A DNA stretch of 64,000 bases from Symmachiella dynata (GTDB lineage: Bacteria; Planctomycetota; Planctomycetia; Planctomycetales; Planctomycetaceae), in NCBI RefSeq assembly GCF_007747995.1, contig NZ_CP036276.1, positions 2,285,001 through 2,349,000 of the forward strand, read 5' to 3'. Positions 52,931 through 61,804 of this stretch are shown in pieces; position 1 is the stretch's first letter; each line of letters opens with the position of its first letter. The translations under genes were made by a program, and so were the position numbers. Under the pieces are notes generated by a model. The model was given only the letters and a program-made list of their open reading frames with translations. It did no database searches and had not been told where the DNA came from.

Positions 52931-53176
52931 TTACAGCGATTCGTAACAGCCGCGGCCGGTGTGGCGGCATTCGCCGTCGCCGACCAATTGGTCGTCGGGG
53001 CCGTATGTCGCTTGTGTTTTTCCGCACCAGAAATTGCCGTCGCCCGTCACGCGTTCGGCGAGGCCATAGTTCAGGTACAGGCCCTTGCAGAGCAGATTAC
53101 GACAGCGTTCGTTGGGCTTCTGCTCGCCTTGTTGCTGTTGTTCCTCGTCGGTCAGGATGTTGAGTTTTTCAGTCAT
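52931..53176 (-). CDS. Small cysteine-rich protein at the end of the Mo-hydroxylase operon
   Basis: 81 residues with an AGGAGGT ribosome site. It has cysteines in RCRNLLCKGLYL, NFWCGKTQAT, DGECRHTGRGCYES, giving five in total, in a small polar protein with a Gln-rich N-terminus. This resembles a metal- or cluster-binding knuckle. It starts 3 bp after the FAD subunit's stop, so it is the operon's fourth gene. No known Mo-enzyme maturation family is recognised. Confidence 0.75.
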   Translation of the reverse strand: MTEKLNILTDEEQQQQGEQKPNERCRNLLCKGLYLNYGLAERVTGDGNFWCGKTQATYGPDDQLVGDGECRHTGRGCYESL

Positions 53177-53179
53177 GTG

Positions 53180-54175
53180 CTACAGACCTCCTTCCAACAG
53201 TCCGGCGGAACGCAAAATCGCCCGCTTGACCGCCGTACGGGCAAGTTGAACCTTGTAACCGTTATCCGAAAGTGGAGTGGCGCGGCTGACCGCCGCATCG
53301 CCGGCCGCTTGGGCCGTCGCTTCGGAGATCGTCTTACCGAGCAGCGACGTCGCCGCGTCGTGTGAGACCCACGGTGTGGGAGCAACGTGCCCCAACACGA
53401 TACGGGCATCACTCACGCGCCCGCCGGAAATTTTTAATGTGGCCGAGGCCGAAGCCAAGGGCCAATCGAGACCTTCGGTTTGCAGCACATCGTAATTCCC
53501 GCTCACCGCGCCGGCGGTTTTAGGCAACCAAATGTGCGACACCAATTGTCCCGGCTTAAGCACCGTCGTCCCCTGCCGTTCAGTACGAGGGGTGGTGTAG
53601 AAATACTCCAAGGGGAGCATTTCCGCTTCGTCCGGTCCGGGGCCAATAATCCGAACTTTGGCACCCCAAGCAATCAGTGCGGGGGCAAAGCGGCTGGCGG
53701 TGACAAATTTTGCCGGGCCGGAGTTCCCGAAGATGGCGTGATAACGGTTGTCTCCCGTTTCAGGCAATGAAGTGCCATTTTCGAGGCCCAGCATGCCGTA
53801 ACCGTTGCGGTAATACCAACAGTTGGGCAGATGGCACAAATCGCCGGCGATGGTTCCCGACGATTGGATCTGAATCGCGTGGACCGCATCGGCCGCTTGG
53901 GCGACTGATGCGTATTCGGCGAGTTTGCTGTTGTCCAACACCTCTTCCAATGTAGTCAAGGCGCCAACCATCAGGCCGTCGTCGACTTCAGCGACATCGT
54001 GCATCGAAGAGATATTTTTGATGTCCACCACCCGCTCGGGGCGAATGATGTCCGCTTGCAATAGCGAAATTAAATCCGTTCCCCCCGCCAAGACGGCGGT
54101 TTGTTCGGGGTGATCGTTCATCAACTCCAAAGCTTCAGTTTCGCTTTGGGGATTGGCAAATTCAAAAGACTTCAT
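53180..54175 (-). CDS. FAD-binding subunit of a xanthine-dehydrogenase-family enzyme
   Basis: 331 residues, the usual size. It has the family's FAD motif AVLAGGTDLISLL and the second motif QIQSSGTIAGDLCHLPNCWYYRNGYG, then DNRYHAIFGNSGPAKFV. It carries electrons from the iron-sulfur subunit to the final acceptor. It overlaps the Mo subunit's stop by ATGA and has AAAGGAGGTG upstream of its start. No export signal is visible, although the Fe-S subunit has a Tat signal; co-export as a complex is possible. Confidence 0.9.
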   Translation of the reverse strand: MKSFEFANPQSETEALELMNDHPEQTAVLAGGTDLISLLQADIIRPERVVDIKNISSMHDVAEVDDGLMVGALTTLEEVLDNSKLAEYASVAQAADAVHAIQIQSSGTIAGDLCHLPNCWYYRNGYGMLGLENGTSLPETGDNRYHAIFGNSGPAKFVTASRFAPALIAWGAKVRIIGPGPDEAEMLPLEYFYTTPRTERQGTTVLKPGQLVSHIWLPKTAGAVSGNYDVLQTEGLDWPLASASATLKISGGRVSDARIVLGHVAPTPWVSHDAATSLLGKTISEATAQAAGDAAVSRATPLSDNGYKVQLARTAVKRAILRSAGLLEGGL

Positions 54176-56376
54176 GCGGCACCTCCTTTCTGCAACGCGT
54201 CCAGGACCCGTTGCGGGGTCAAGGGGAGCACGGGAACGCGGACACCGGTGGCATTGGCCACGGCATTGGAAATGGCGGCTCCCGGCGAAATCACCGGCGG
54301 CTCACCCAAGCCAACCACACCGCGATTGTATTCGCTGGCGGGTTGGTACATCTTCACCTGCAGGTTGCCGATGTCGCCGATGCGCGGCAGCTTATAATTC
54401 TCCAAGTCGGCGTTCATGTAGCGACCGGTCTTGTTGTCCATGATCCGCTCTTCAGTCAGAGCATAGGAAATTCCCATGATCATGCCGCCATAAACCTGGC
54501 TGCGGGCGGTCAACTCATCGATGATGAGCCCACAATCTTGCACGCAGACAAAGTCGTTGATGCTGACCTTACCGGTTTCGGTATCGACCGAGACATCGAC
54601 CATTTGCACGCCACCCACACGGGAGGAGGTTAGGCCCTCTTTTTCCGTGGCGCCTTGGATTTCCAAAGGCATCGGTCCGACCAGTGCGGCCGCCTGTTTC
54701 CAGGAACAGACCGGCTTGCCGCTGGAGAGAATTTGGCCTCCCTTGGCGGAAAGCGTATCGGCCCCGACGTTGTACTTCGCCGCGACGAGATCAAAGATCT
54801 TCCACAGCGCCGATTGGGCAGCCATGCGGTGTGCACTGGAAACGCCACCCACGGTGATGCTTCCGCCCGATGCCCCCGATTTGGGGTACTTGCTTGAGCC
54901 GAGGTTCACTTTCACGTCATCGAGCGTCAGGCCGAACGTTTCGGCCATCACGATAGCGATCACGGTCCGCGTCCCGGTTCCCAGATCCTGACTGCCGAGG
55001 AATGTTTCCACCGAACCGTCAGGATGAACTTTGAGCAGGCAAGTACAAGGACCGGCACCGCCGCCCCAGGTGTGTAACGCCATCCCTAAACCACGTTTGA
55101 CTGCGCCGTTGCCGCCGCCTTTTCCGTGGGGATGCCATTTGGCTTTCCAGTCGATCATTTCCGCCGCGATTTGCATCTCTGCGGCGTAGACCTCGGCTCG
55201 CTCCTCAAACGCTTTGCTGACGTGCTGCAAATTGTTCATGAACAGGTCATAACTGTCCATTTGCAGTTTGGCCGCCACGTCGTCCATGGCGGTCTGAGTC
55301 AAAGCGCAGAGCTGTGGATGAGGGGGCGCCCGCCAAGCCCGGTTGGGTCCCGTATTGCAAATCAATCCGGTTGCATTGCGATCCACATTGGGGAAGTCAA
55401 ACACATAGGGGATCTGGTTGGGGGAGACCGTTCCGCCCGCCATTCCACTGGATCCCCAGAGATTGCTGTCCCAAGAGACGATGTTTCCTTCCGCATCGGC
55501 GGCGATGGTGATTTCGATGAAACCAGACGGTCGGGTGCCGGCGACTTTTAGGTCGGTGGCTCTGTCGAGCATCAGACGCACGGGCTTTCCGGCTTCCTTG
55601 GCCAGCACCGCACAGGCAAGGCCCCATTCATCGGCGGCAAATTTGGAACCGAAGCCGCCCCCTTCGTAATTTCCGATGACTTCCACTGCGGACTGCTCCA
55701 GTCCCAGCGGACCGGCAAATTGGCCGGGCGTTCCGGAAACATTTTGCGTGGAAAGGTGGACGTTGAGTTTTTCGTCGCCATCCCATTCGCAATGCGAACC
55801 GTGTGGTTCCAAGCAGCAGTGGCTGATGGTATGGATACCGTAATAGCCAGTGTGGACGACAGCCGCTTCTGACTGAGCCGCTTCCACATCGCCTTTTGAG
55901 CTTTTCGGAAGTTTCTTGATCCGTTTTTCGCCCGTCTCCTCTTGGGCTTTTTCTGCACCCTCCATGTCTTCTTCGTCGACGAAGAAGGGCAACGGCTCGT
56001 ATTCGATTTCGATGGCCCGTACGCCATCGGCAGCGATTTCCGGCCGGTCAGCAGCCACGGCGACAATCGGAGCACCGTCCCAACGGATCTCCTTCGATTC
56101 GCCCGTTTCCACATCAAATGCCGTCGGGAAGACATAGACTGCCCGCACACCGGGAACGGCCTTGGCCGGCTCGATGTTCAGCATTTTGATTTTGGCGTGG
56201 GCTTGATTCGACGTTAACAGTTTGGCAAACAGCGTGCCGGGGGTGTTGATGTCGGCGGTATATTTTGCCCTCCCCGTGGCTTTGGCAATGCCGTCGATCC
56301 GCTGGATGTCTTTACCGATCAGTACGTTTTCTTCGCGAGGTCCCCAAGCGAATTCGCGTTTTGTTTCATCCGCCAT
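54172..56376 (-). CDS. Molybdopterin-binding subunit of a xanthine-dehydrogenase-family enzyme
   Basis: 734 residues from the ATG at 56376, with AAGGAGGTG 9 bases upstream. It opens with RIDGIAKATGRAKYTADINTPG and later has EGGGFGSKFAADEW, GSQDLGTGTRTVIAIVMAE and GLGEPPVISPG, with the catalytic Glu in GLGEPP. This is the aldehyde oxidase/xanthine dehydrogenase fold. The likely reaction is hydroxylation of an aldehyde or heterocycle; the substrate is unknown. It is shorter than fused eukaryotic XDH because Fe-S and FAD parts are separate genes here. Confidence 0.93.
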   Translation of the reverse strand: MADETKREFAWGPREENVLIGKDIQRIDGIAKATGRAKYTADINTPGTLFAKLLTSNQAHAKIKMLNIEPAKAVPGVRAVYVFPTAFDVETGESKEIRWDGAPIVAVAADRPEIAADGVRAIEIEYEPLPFFVDEEDMEGAEKAQEETGEKRIKKLPKSSKGDVEAAQSEAAVVHTGYYGIHTISHCCLEPHGSHCEWDGDEKLNVHLSTQNVSGTPGQFAGPLGLEQSAVEVIGNYEGGGFGSKFAADEWGLACAVLAKEAGKPVRLMLDRATDLKVAGTRPSGFIEITIAADAEGNIVSWDSNLWGSSGMAGGTVSPNQIPYVFDFPNVDRNATGLICNTGPNRAWRAPPHPQLCALTQTAMDDVAAKLQMDSYDLFMNNLQHVSKAFEERAEVYAAEMQIAAEMIDWKAKWHPHGKGGGNGAVKRGLGMALHTWGGGAGPCTCLLKVHPDGSVETFLGSQDLGTGTRTVIAIVMAETFGLTLDDVKVNLGSSKYPKSGASGGSITVGGVSSAHRMAAQSALWKIFDLVAAKYNVGADTLSAKGGQILSSGKPVCSWKQAAALVGPMPLEIQGATEKEGLTSSRVGGVQMVDVSVDTETGKVSINDFVCVQDCGLIIDELTARSQVYGGMIMGISYALTEERIMDNKTGRYMNADLENYKLPRIGDIGNLQVKMYQPASEYNRGVVGLGEPPVISPGAAISNAVANATGVRVPVLPLTPQRVLDALQKGGAA

Positions 56377-56378
56377 AA

Positions 56379-57005
56379 TCAGGCACCTCCTTTTTTGCAC
56401 AATTCAACCGCAGCGGCTGTCACACCGGCATAGGTCCCGCAACGGCAGAGGTTGCCCCCCAGTCCTTTGTGGATTTGTTCTAAGTTGGCACCGGGATTCT
56501 TGTCGAGAAACGCCCGGACGGCGACAACGAACCCCGGCGTGCAATAACCGCACTGCGTGGCATCGTGTTTGACGAAAGCTGTGATCACTTCGTCGACGTT
56601 CTTGCCCTCGGACAAGCCTTCGACGGTGGTGATGTTTTTGCCTTCGACTTCGATCGCCAGTCGGGTACTTGCGTAGACCGCCTTGCCGTCGATGATCACC
56701 GTGTCGGCCCCGTCGTTACTGACGTTGCTCACTTCCTTGGCGCCGGTCAGGTTCAAGTCGTTGCGCAATGCTTCGAGCAGGGTGACCCGCGGCTCGATCA
56801 TCAATGTGTGTTCTTTGCCGTTGACGGTCAGCACCACCTTTTGTGCTTTGGCGGACTTCAGCCGCGCCGGCTTGTTGGCTTCGGCGACGACTTCAGTCGC
56901 ACCGGTGGCCACGGCCGTTGCGGCCACAGCCGCACCGGAGCCTTGTAAAAAGGCGCGACGGCTAACCGTTGAGCCCCCTCCGCCTGTCTGTTGTCGATCT
57001 TGCAT
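56379..57005 (-). CDS. Tat-exported [2Fe-2S] subunit lacking one cluster's cysteines
   Basis: 208 residues from the ATG at 57005, with GGAGA 9 bases upstream. A Tat signal (SRRAFLQGSGAAVAATA) is followed by the ferredoxin-type domain. Where the family has CxxxxCxxC and a later Cys, this protein has Ser93, Asp98, Asp101 and Ser113, within GAKEVSNVSNDGADTVIIDG and KAVYAST. The second cluster's four cysteines are kept, in QCGYCTPGF and GNLCRCGTY. It is the first gene of the operon. The proximal cluster should bind; the distal one should not, unless oxygen ligands substitute. This should affect electron flow to FAD. Confidence 0.9.
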   Translation of the reverse strand: MQDRQQTGGGGSTVSRRAFLQGSGAAVAATAVATGATEVVAEANKPARLKSAKAQKVVLTVNGKEHTLMIEPRVTLLEALRNDLNLTGAKEVSNVSNDGADTVIIDGKAVYASTRLAIEVEGKNITTVEGLSEGKNVDEVITAFVKHDATQCGYCTPGFVVAVRAFLDKNPGANLEQIHKGLGGNLCRCGTYAGVTAAAVELCKKGGA

Positions 57006-57406
57006 CAGCAGGTCTCTCCCAAGAGTCGAGGTGAGAAAACACCGGACAATTGCACTTCGCTTAGGCGTCGACGGTTTTCTTTGACCGTGTGCGCCCAATC
57101 GCTTTACCTCATTACAGTTATCAAGTTTCAGAACCGATTCCAAGCTTGAAGTTGAAAAAACTTGATTTTAACGACTACGGTTTTCGCGTTGACTTTTCCG
57201 CCGGTTTGTGAACTGTTTGACAGAACAGGCGGCGTAGCAAATCCGCGCTGATTGTTAACAGTCGCTCCCTTGATGCGACTGTGGGAAATTCACCAGCATG
57301 CGCGGCCGCACCAGCATGCTCAGCCGCACCGAGATCAGGGTGAATTCTTGCAATTTCCAAATGGTTCAGTGGAAAAAATCCCCCCGACTGGTTTACCATC
57401 GAATCT
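57006..57406. promoter_or_regulatory. Divergent intergenic region with an 18-bp tandem repeat
   Basis: 400 bp between the Mo-enzyme operon (-) and the small gene at 57407 (+). It holds an imperfect 18-bp tandem, CAGCATGCGCGGCCGCAC then CAGCATGCTCAGCCGCAC, at 57294-57329, which could be a binding site array. No gene is convincing here. Confidence 0.45.
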
Positions 57407-57718
57407 ATGAAACAGGAATTCCCCCACGTCACCCATTGTTTGACACATCAACGGCCCGAAGATCAAACCAGCATGCTCGGTTTGGTCTGCGTCGAGTGCA
57501 AACATCGTCTGTATGCAGCGCCACCCAGCGGAAACCGCCGCAGCTTTTGGGAAAGCCAACCGGCGGCCTATTCACTGGATCGCCGGCCTTGCTTCGTCTA
57601 CACGCTGATGTGGGACGATTTTCGAATTCGTTCGCTGCATGCGGCCGAATCGGTTGTTGATGCACGTTCACCGTTGCACGCCGAAAATTCCGAAAGCTCA
57701 CCGCCCAATTTGTTCTAA
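57407..57718 (+). CDS. Small protein with a possible zinc knuckle, unknown
   Basis: 103 residues starting MKQEFPHVTHCLTHQRPEDQ, with CVEC in GLVCVECKHRLYAAPP; a Cys and two His precede it at HVTHCLTH. A metal-binding ribbon is plausible. The C-terminus is polar. The frame is complete and near the next gene, 40 bp away, but no family is recognised, so it may be a chance frame. Confidence 0.5.
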   Translation: MKQEFPHVTHCLTHQRPEDQTSMLGLVCVECKHRLYAAPPSGNRRSFWESQPAAYSLDRRPCFVYTLMWDDFRIRSLHAAESVVDARSPLHAENSESSPPNLF

Positions 57719-57757
57719 CGACCGAACAGAATCACAGACGCCGAATGGCTCGGCTGA

Positions 57758-58735
57758 ATGCGTCACATGACCAACCGCACCGTTTATTTTAATGGCGAAT
57801 ATGTTGCCGAAGCTGACGCACGCATTTCGATTTTCGACTCAGCGCTGATGTTCGGCGACATGGCGTTTGAGATGACACGCACCTTTGGCCAACAACCATT
57901 TCGGCTGCGGTCGCATTTAGAACGGCTGTACGCTTCGCTGAGGTTGTTGGAAATCGAATGTGGGCTGACAATCGACGAGATGGAAGAGCTGACGCTGGAA
58001 ACATTGCGTCGCAATATCGGCACCGAAGCGGAGGACGTCGATTGGCAGATCATGCACGATGTCTCGCGCGGTCCATTGTCGTTGTATAGCACAGTGTTTC
58101 CCGACGGCGGCCGCCCGACGGTCTCGATCAATTGTTGGCCGCTGATCAAGCATATGGGGCGATTTGCGGAAAACTATACAGCGGGCGTCGATGTCGCCAT
58201 CGTCGCGCAGCCCGCCATTCCAGCGACTATGTTGGATCCCAAAGCCAAAACGCGCAGCCGTGCGCATTATCAATTGGCCCGTTTACAAGGCGAGCGAATC
58301 GGACCGGGTGTCTGGCCGCTGTTGGTCGACTCCGACGGGTATTTGGCCGAAGGGCCGGGGTGGAATCTGTTTTTGGTCTCCAACGGCACGATCTATTCGC
58401 CCGAGCCGCGGAATATCTTGTTGGGCGTCAGTCGCGGCACGGTCGCCGAGTTGGCGGCCAAGATCGGTGTGCCGTTTGAATCGACAAATCTCGGCCGTTA
58501 CGAAGCACTGCAGGCGGATGAAATGTTCTGCACGGCGACCACATTCAGCGTGGTCCACGCACGATCCTTCGAGGGGCAACCGGTCGGCGACGGTCAGTTG
58601 GGGCCGATCGTATCGAAGTTACAGCAAGCCTGGAAGGAATTCGTCGGCGTCGACTTCATCGCCCAGGCGCAAGAATACGCGCGGCGACTCCCCGCTTGGG
58701 AAAAGCGAGAAATCGCCGCGCATGATATCACGTGA
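57758..58735 (+). CDS. Class IV PLP-dependent aminotransferase (BCAT/D-amino-acid type)
   Basis: 325 residues; a second ATG at 57767 is an equally possible start. It opens VYFNGEYVAEADARISIFDSAL, typical of class IV transaminases and aminodeoxychorismate lyase. The PLP lysine is in LDPKAKTRSRAHYQLARL and the later EGPGWNLFLVSNG matches the cofactor-phosphate site region. C-terminal EALQADEMFCTATTFSV also fits. Whether it acts on branched-chain amino acids, D-amino acids or is a lyase cannot be told. It converges on the lipoprotein gene at 58866. Confidence 0.87.
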   Translation: MRHMTNRTVYFNGEYVAEADARISIFDSALMFGDMAFEMTRTFGQQPFRLRSHLERLYASLRLLEIECGLTIDEMEELTLETLRRNIGTEAEDVDWQIMHDVSRGPLSLYSTVFPDGGRPTVSINCWPLIKHMGRFAENYTAGVDVAIVAQPAIPATMLDPKAKTRSRAHYQLARLQGERIGPGVWPLLVDSDGYLAEGPGWNLFLVSNGTIYSPEPRNILLGVSRGTVAELAAKIGVPFESTNLGRYEALQADEMFCTATTFSVVHARSFEGQPVGDGQLGPIVSKLQQAWKEFVGVDFIAQAQEYARRLPAWEKREIAAHDIT

Positions 58736-58756
58736 CGTTAAATTATGCGAATTCAC

Positions 58757-58832
58757 GTAGGGCAGGCTCCCGCCTGCCGTTCTTACGGGGCCGCGACCAA
58801 CCTTGCTCACGACAGGCAGGAGCCTGCCCTAC
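58757..58832. repeat. GTAGGGCAGGCTCC inverted repeat between convergent genes
   Basis: 23-bp arms at 58757-58779 and 58810-58832 (two mismatches) face each other across 30 bp. Each arm also folds on itself (GGCAGGC...GCCTGCC). It could act as a bidirectional terminator for the aminotransferase and lipoprotein genes. Confidence 0.7.
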
Positions 58833-58865
58833 CAGTCCTGTGGCACCCGTCGTTATTTCCGCTGC

Positions 58866-59345
58866 TTAATAACGTGCCCGTTCTTGCATGGTTGTGATGA
58901 CGTGTTCGCTGACGCCGTTTTCACGAAGATTCAGAATACCTTCGGTCGACATATCGAACCGTCCGCCGCGACGTTTGATTTCGCCGATAATAATTTCGTC
59001 GCTTACGTTTCCTGCTTGGGCAAACTTGATGATGTCGTAGTTGTTCATCGCGTGTTGTTCAAATTTGCGTGTCGCTTCCTGTTGAGCGGCATGCTCGCGA
59101 TACATGTCTGCTTCCTCGGCATTGTCCTGCGCTTTGCCGACCGCGCCGCCGAAGAGTGTACCGGCTACGCCACCGATGGCAGCGCCCGCGCCGGTGCTAC
59201 CAAGTTGTTTGCCGACAATTGCGCCAATACCAGCGCCGCTGGCTCCTCCGACGACGGCGCCTTTTTCCGTGTTGTTCATATTTTGGCAGCCTGTGGCCAT
59301 GACGCAGATGGTCACAACGCCGACCAACCAATTCAGTCGTAGCAT
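58866..59345 (-). CDS. Glycine-zipper lipoprotein
   Basis: 159 residues from the ATG at 59345, with GGAG 6 bases upstream; the frame extends to 59435. The signal ends in the lipobox MATGC. A glycine-zipper region follows (GGASGAGIGAIVGKQLGS, then GAGAAIGGVAGTLFGGAVG). The C-terminal half is soluble and helical (EEADMYREHAAQQEATRKFE, then VSDEIIIGEIKRRGG). It should be anchored to a membrane by lipid, with the Gly zipper inserted into or packing against it. Confidence 0.85.
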   Translation of the reverse strand: MLRLNWLVGVVTICVMATGCQNMNNTEKGAVVGGASGAGIGAIVGKQLGSTGAGAAIGGVAGTLFGGAVGKAQDNAEEADMYREHAAQQEATRKFEQHAMNNYDIIKFAQAGNVSDEIIIGEIKRRGGRFDMSTEGILNLRENGVSEHVITTMQERARY

Positions 59346-59555
59346 GTTCCGCTCCGTGTTTTGAGAGATGTTCGCGCACCGCCACCCAGGATACCGAAGC
59401 GGTCTCCGCACTGATGAGAATGGTGGTGTAAACAAATGAGAGTTGAGAGAGTCGGGGATTCTCTAAAAGATAGAGATCAAGTCAAGAGGAAAAAACAACA
59501 CGCGCGATCGTGATCCGTTATAATCAGCGGTATCTCATTTGTATTGATAAAGGGA

Positions 59556-59702
59556 TTCACCACGGAGGCACGGAGCCTAAAAAGACCATAGGCTATAGTC
59601 CGTAGGCTTTAGGATTGGACTACCAATGCTCTTCTACAGACTACGGTCTAAAGCCTACAGCCTCTTTTCTTTCTCCGTGATCTCAGTGCCTCCGTGGTGA
59701 AT
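59556..59702. repeat. CACGGAGG-type inverted-repeat element, second two-armed copy
   Basis: Arms TTCACCACGGAGGCACGGAG at 59556-59575 and, facing, CTCCGTGATCTCAG then TGCCTCCGTGGTGAA at 59673-59701. Inside, GTCCGTAGGCTTTA and TAAAGCCTACAGCC form the second inverted pair, as in the copy at 11991. The remaining intergenic DNA (59346-59555) holds nothing recognised. Confidence 0.82.
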
Positions 59703-59739
59703 AAATTATTTCGCGACACTCACTCAGGATATTCAACTC

Positions 59740-61389
59740 ATGATCCAGCGTATTGCTTTTGTGCTATTGCTCAGCATGCTCACCACTCCGCTTCAGGCCC
59801 AAGACGATGACCCGTTGGGTGGGGCGTCGCGGCCGAATCCTCAGATGGTCTTAAAACGGGGCGGACGACAGTACAAACGTAACCACCAATTTGCGCTGCG
59901 GCTGATTTTGTTGGACCGTCTTGAGGAAGCGGAGGAACTGCTGCAGGATTTCCTGAGTGCTGATCCGGGAGATCCGGAATCGCACTATATGTTGGGGCTG
60001 CTCTATGCTCAGCAAGAGAAGACCGAACAAGCGATCACCGAATTGCGCAGAGCGGTTGTCTTGGGCCTGCCACCGGGGCGCGTGTTGGCTGGACCGCGAG
60101 AGTTGATTAGTACGTTGCAGGAGGATGCGTTCTTTGACGTATTACGAAAAAGCCTCGCCGGCGTGCCGTTGCACGGTCCGCTGGTGGGGAACGTCACCGA
60201 CCATTCAGCCGCCTTTTGGGTCCGCACTGCCGAAGCCGACAAGGTGATTGTTACGTTGCGGGAACAAGCGGATAAAGCGGCGCCGCTGCACAGTGCCGGG
60301 ACGCTTTCGAAAGCGGACGATGATTTTACGGCTGTCGTCAATGTCGATGGTCTCAAAGCGAATACTGTTTATTCCTACGAGGTGACTGTCGGTAACCACC
60401 CAGCAGAACTGACCGAAGACTCACCGCAATTCCAAACCTTTCCCGCTCCGGGAGAGGCCAGCAAGTTCAAGTTGGCCTTCGGCGGCGGCGCCGGTTTTGT
60501 CCCGCCGCACGAACGGATGTGGGATACGATCGCCAGTTACCATCCGCTGGCGCTATTGCTGTTGGGCGACAATACCTACATCGACGACCCTGAATCGGTC
60601 GAGATGCAGCAGTATACCTATCAGCGGCGGCAATCGCGGCCGGAGTATCGTCGACTAACGGGGCGGACCGCCGTGTTTACGATTTGGGATGATCACGATT
60701 TCGGCACCAACGACTGCTGGGGCGGACCGCTGGTCGACAAGCCCGCTTGGAAACGGGACAAGGCCTGGAAGGTCTACAAACAAAACTGGCCCAACCCCGG
60801 TTTCGGCGGCGGACCGGAACAGCCTGGGTGCTATTATGCATTCTCAATCGGCGATATCGATTTCGTCATGCTCGACTGCCGCTATTACCGCACCACGGCA
60901 AAAATCGACAATCCCTCGATGCTCGGCCCGGTGCAATTGAAATGGTTCGAAGAGAAACTGCTCAAATGCCACGGCAAGTTCAAGGTGATCTGCTCCTCCG
61001 TTCCCTGGGACTTCCGCACCAAGGGAGACAGCCTCGATACCTGGAACGGTTACAAGCAAGAACGCGAGAAGATCTTCCGCATGATTGAGGACAACAACAT
61101 CCCCGGCGTGGTCCTCATGTCCGCCGACCGGCACCGATCGGATGCCTGGAAGATCGAACGGGCAGGGGGGTATCCCTTCTACGAATTCAACTCCTCCCGC
61201 CTGACCAATCAACACGTGCACCCCACGATGAAAAAAGCAGGCGCGATTTTCTCCTACAACGCCAAACAATCCTTCGGCCTGGTGACATTCGACACCACGC
61301 TCGACGACCCGACCGTGATGTATGAGGTGATTAATATTGATGGGGAGCGGATTGATGGGTTGGCGGTGAAGTTGAGTGAGTTGCAGTGA
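59740..61389 (+). CDS. Secreted TPR - PhoD-like phosphodiesterase fusion
   Basis: 549 residues with a Sec signal (IAFVLLLSMLTTPLQA). Residues 45-120 hold about two TPR units (LEEAEELLQDFLSADPGDPE, then SHYMLGLLYAQQEKTEQAIT). A Fn3/PhoD N-terminal beta domain follows at 130-240 and then the PhoD phosphoesterase: LGDNTYIDD, TIWDDHDFGTNDCWGG and SADRHRSDAW. Metal-binding Asp, Asn and His are in place. The TPR at the front is not part of typical PhoD. It probably acts on phosphodiesters, outside the cytoplasm. Confidence 0.9.
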   Translation: MIQRIAFVLLLSMLTTPLQAQDDDPLGGASRPNPQMVLKRGGRQYKRNHQFALRLILLDRLEEAEELLQDFLSADPGDPESHYMLGLLYAQQEKTEQAITELRRAVVLGLPPGRVLAGPRELISTLQEDAFFDVLRKSLAGVPLHGPLVGNVTDHSAAFWVRTAEADKVIVTLREQADKAAPLHSAGTLSKADDDFTAVVNVDGLKANTVYSYEVTVGNHPAELTEDSPQFQTFPAPGEASKFKLAFGGGAGFVPPHERMWDTIASYHPLALLLLGDNTYIDDPESVEMQQYTYQRRQSRPEYRRLTGRTAVFTIWDDHDFGTNDCWGGPLVDKPAWKRDKAWKVYKQNWPNPGFGGGPEQPGCYYAFSIGDIDFVMLDCRYYRTTAKIDNPSMLGPVQLKWFEEKLLKCHGKFKVICSSVPWDFRTKGDSLDTWNGYKQEREKIFRMIEDNNIPGVVLMSADRHRSDAWKIERAGGYPFYEFNSSRLTNQHVHPTMKKAGAIFSYNAKQSFGLVTFDTTLDDPTVMYEVINIDGERIDGLAVKLSELQ

Positions 61390-61438
61390 TGCTTTCGCGA
61401 GAAGCCATATTTTCATTTTTATAGGAGGACACCTACAC

Positions 61439-61735
61439 ATGCCGGTTGAAAGCGTTCAGGTGACAGGTGGTTTTGGCGACATGATGGTGTTTTTTGTGTT
61501 TGTCGTCGGCGTGCTGACGTTCATCGTCAATTTCAGTTTTGCAGCAGGAGTCTTTCGGAATGCCGAATATCTGTTCAAAGCTGAACGGCTGAATTTTGTG
61601 GGACCTTGGATGTGGTTTTTCGCAACGCTGTTCGGCGGGGTGTTCGTCGCCGCCGTGTATTGGGCGGTGCACCACTCGCGGCTAAATCCCGTTATTTCTC
61701 TTGGCGAAATGAGCCAAGTCCAAGATCCAGAATAG
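61439..61735 (+). CDS. Small two-helix membrane protein
   Basis: 98 residues from the ATG at 61439, with AGGAGG about 10 bases upstream. Two hydrophobic segments (DMMVFFVFVVGVLTFIVNFS and WMWFFATLFGGVFVAAVYWA) flank a short polar loop. No family is recognised. It lies 49 bp downstream of the PhoD fusion and may share its transcript. Confidence 0.72.
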   Translation: MPVESVQVTGGFGDMMVFFVFVVGVLTFIVNFSFAAGVFRNAEYLFKAERLNFVGPWMWFFATLFGGVFVAAVYWAVHHSRLNPVISLGEMSQVQDPE

Positions 61736-61804
61736 TTCCACCAGGGGAGCCTGAAAGGATCTTTGTGGGCCACCCGCGGTCCTGTCAGCTTTAGAGGCCA
61801 GGCC

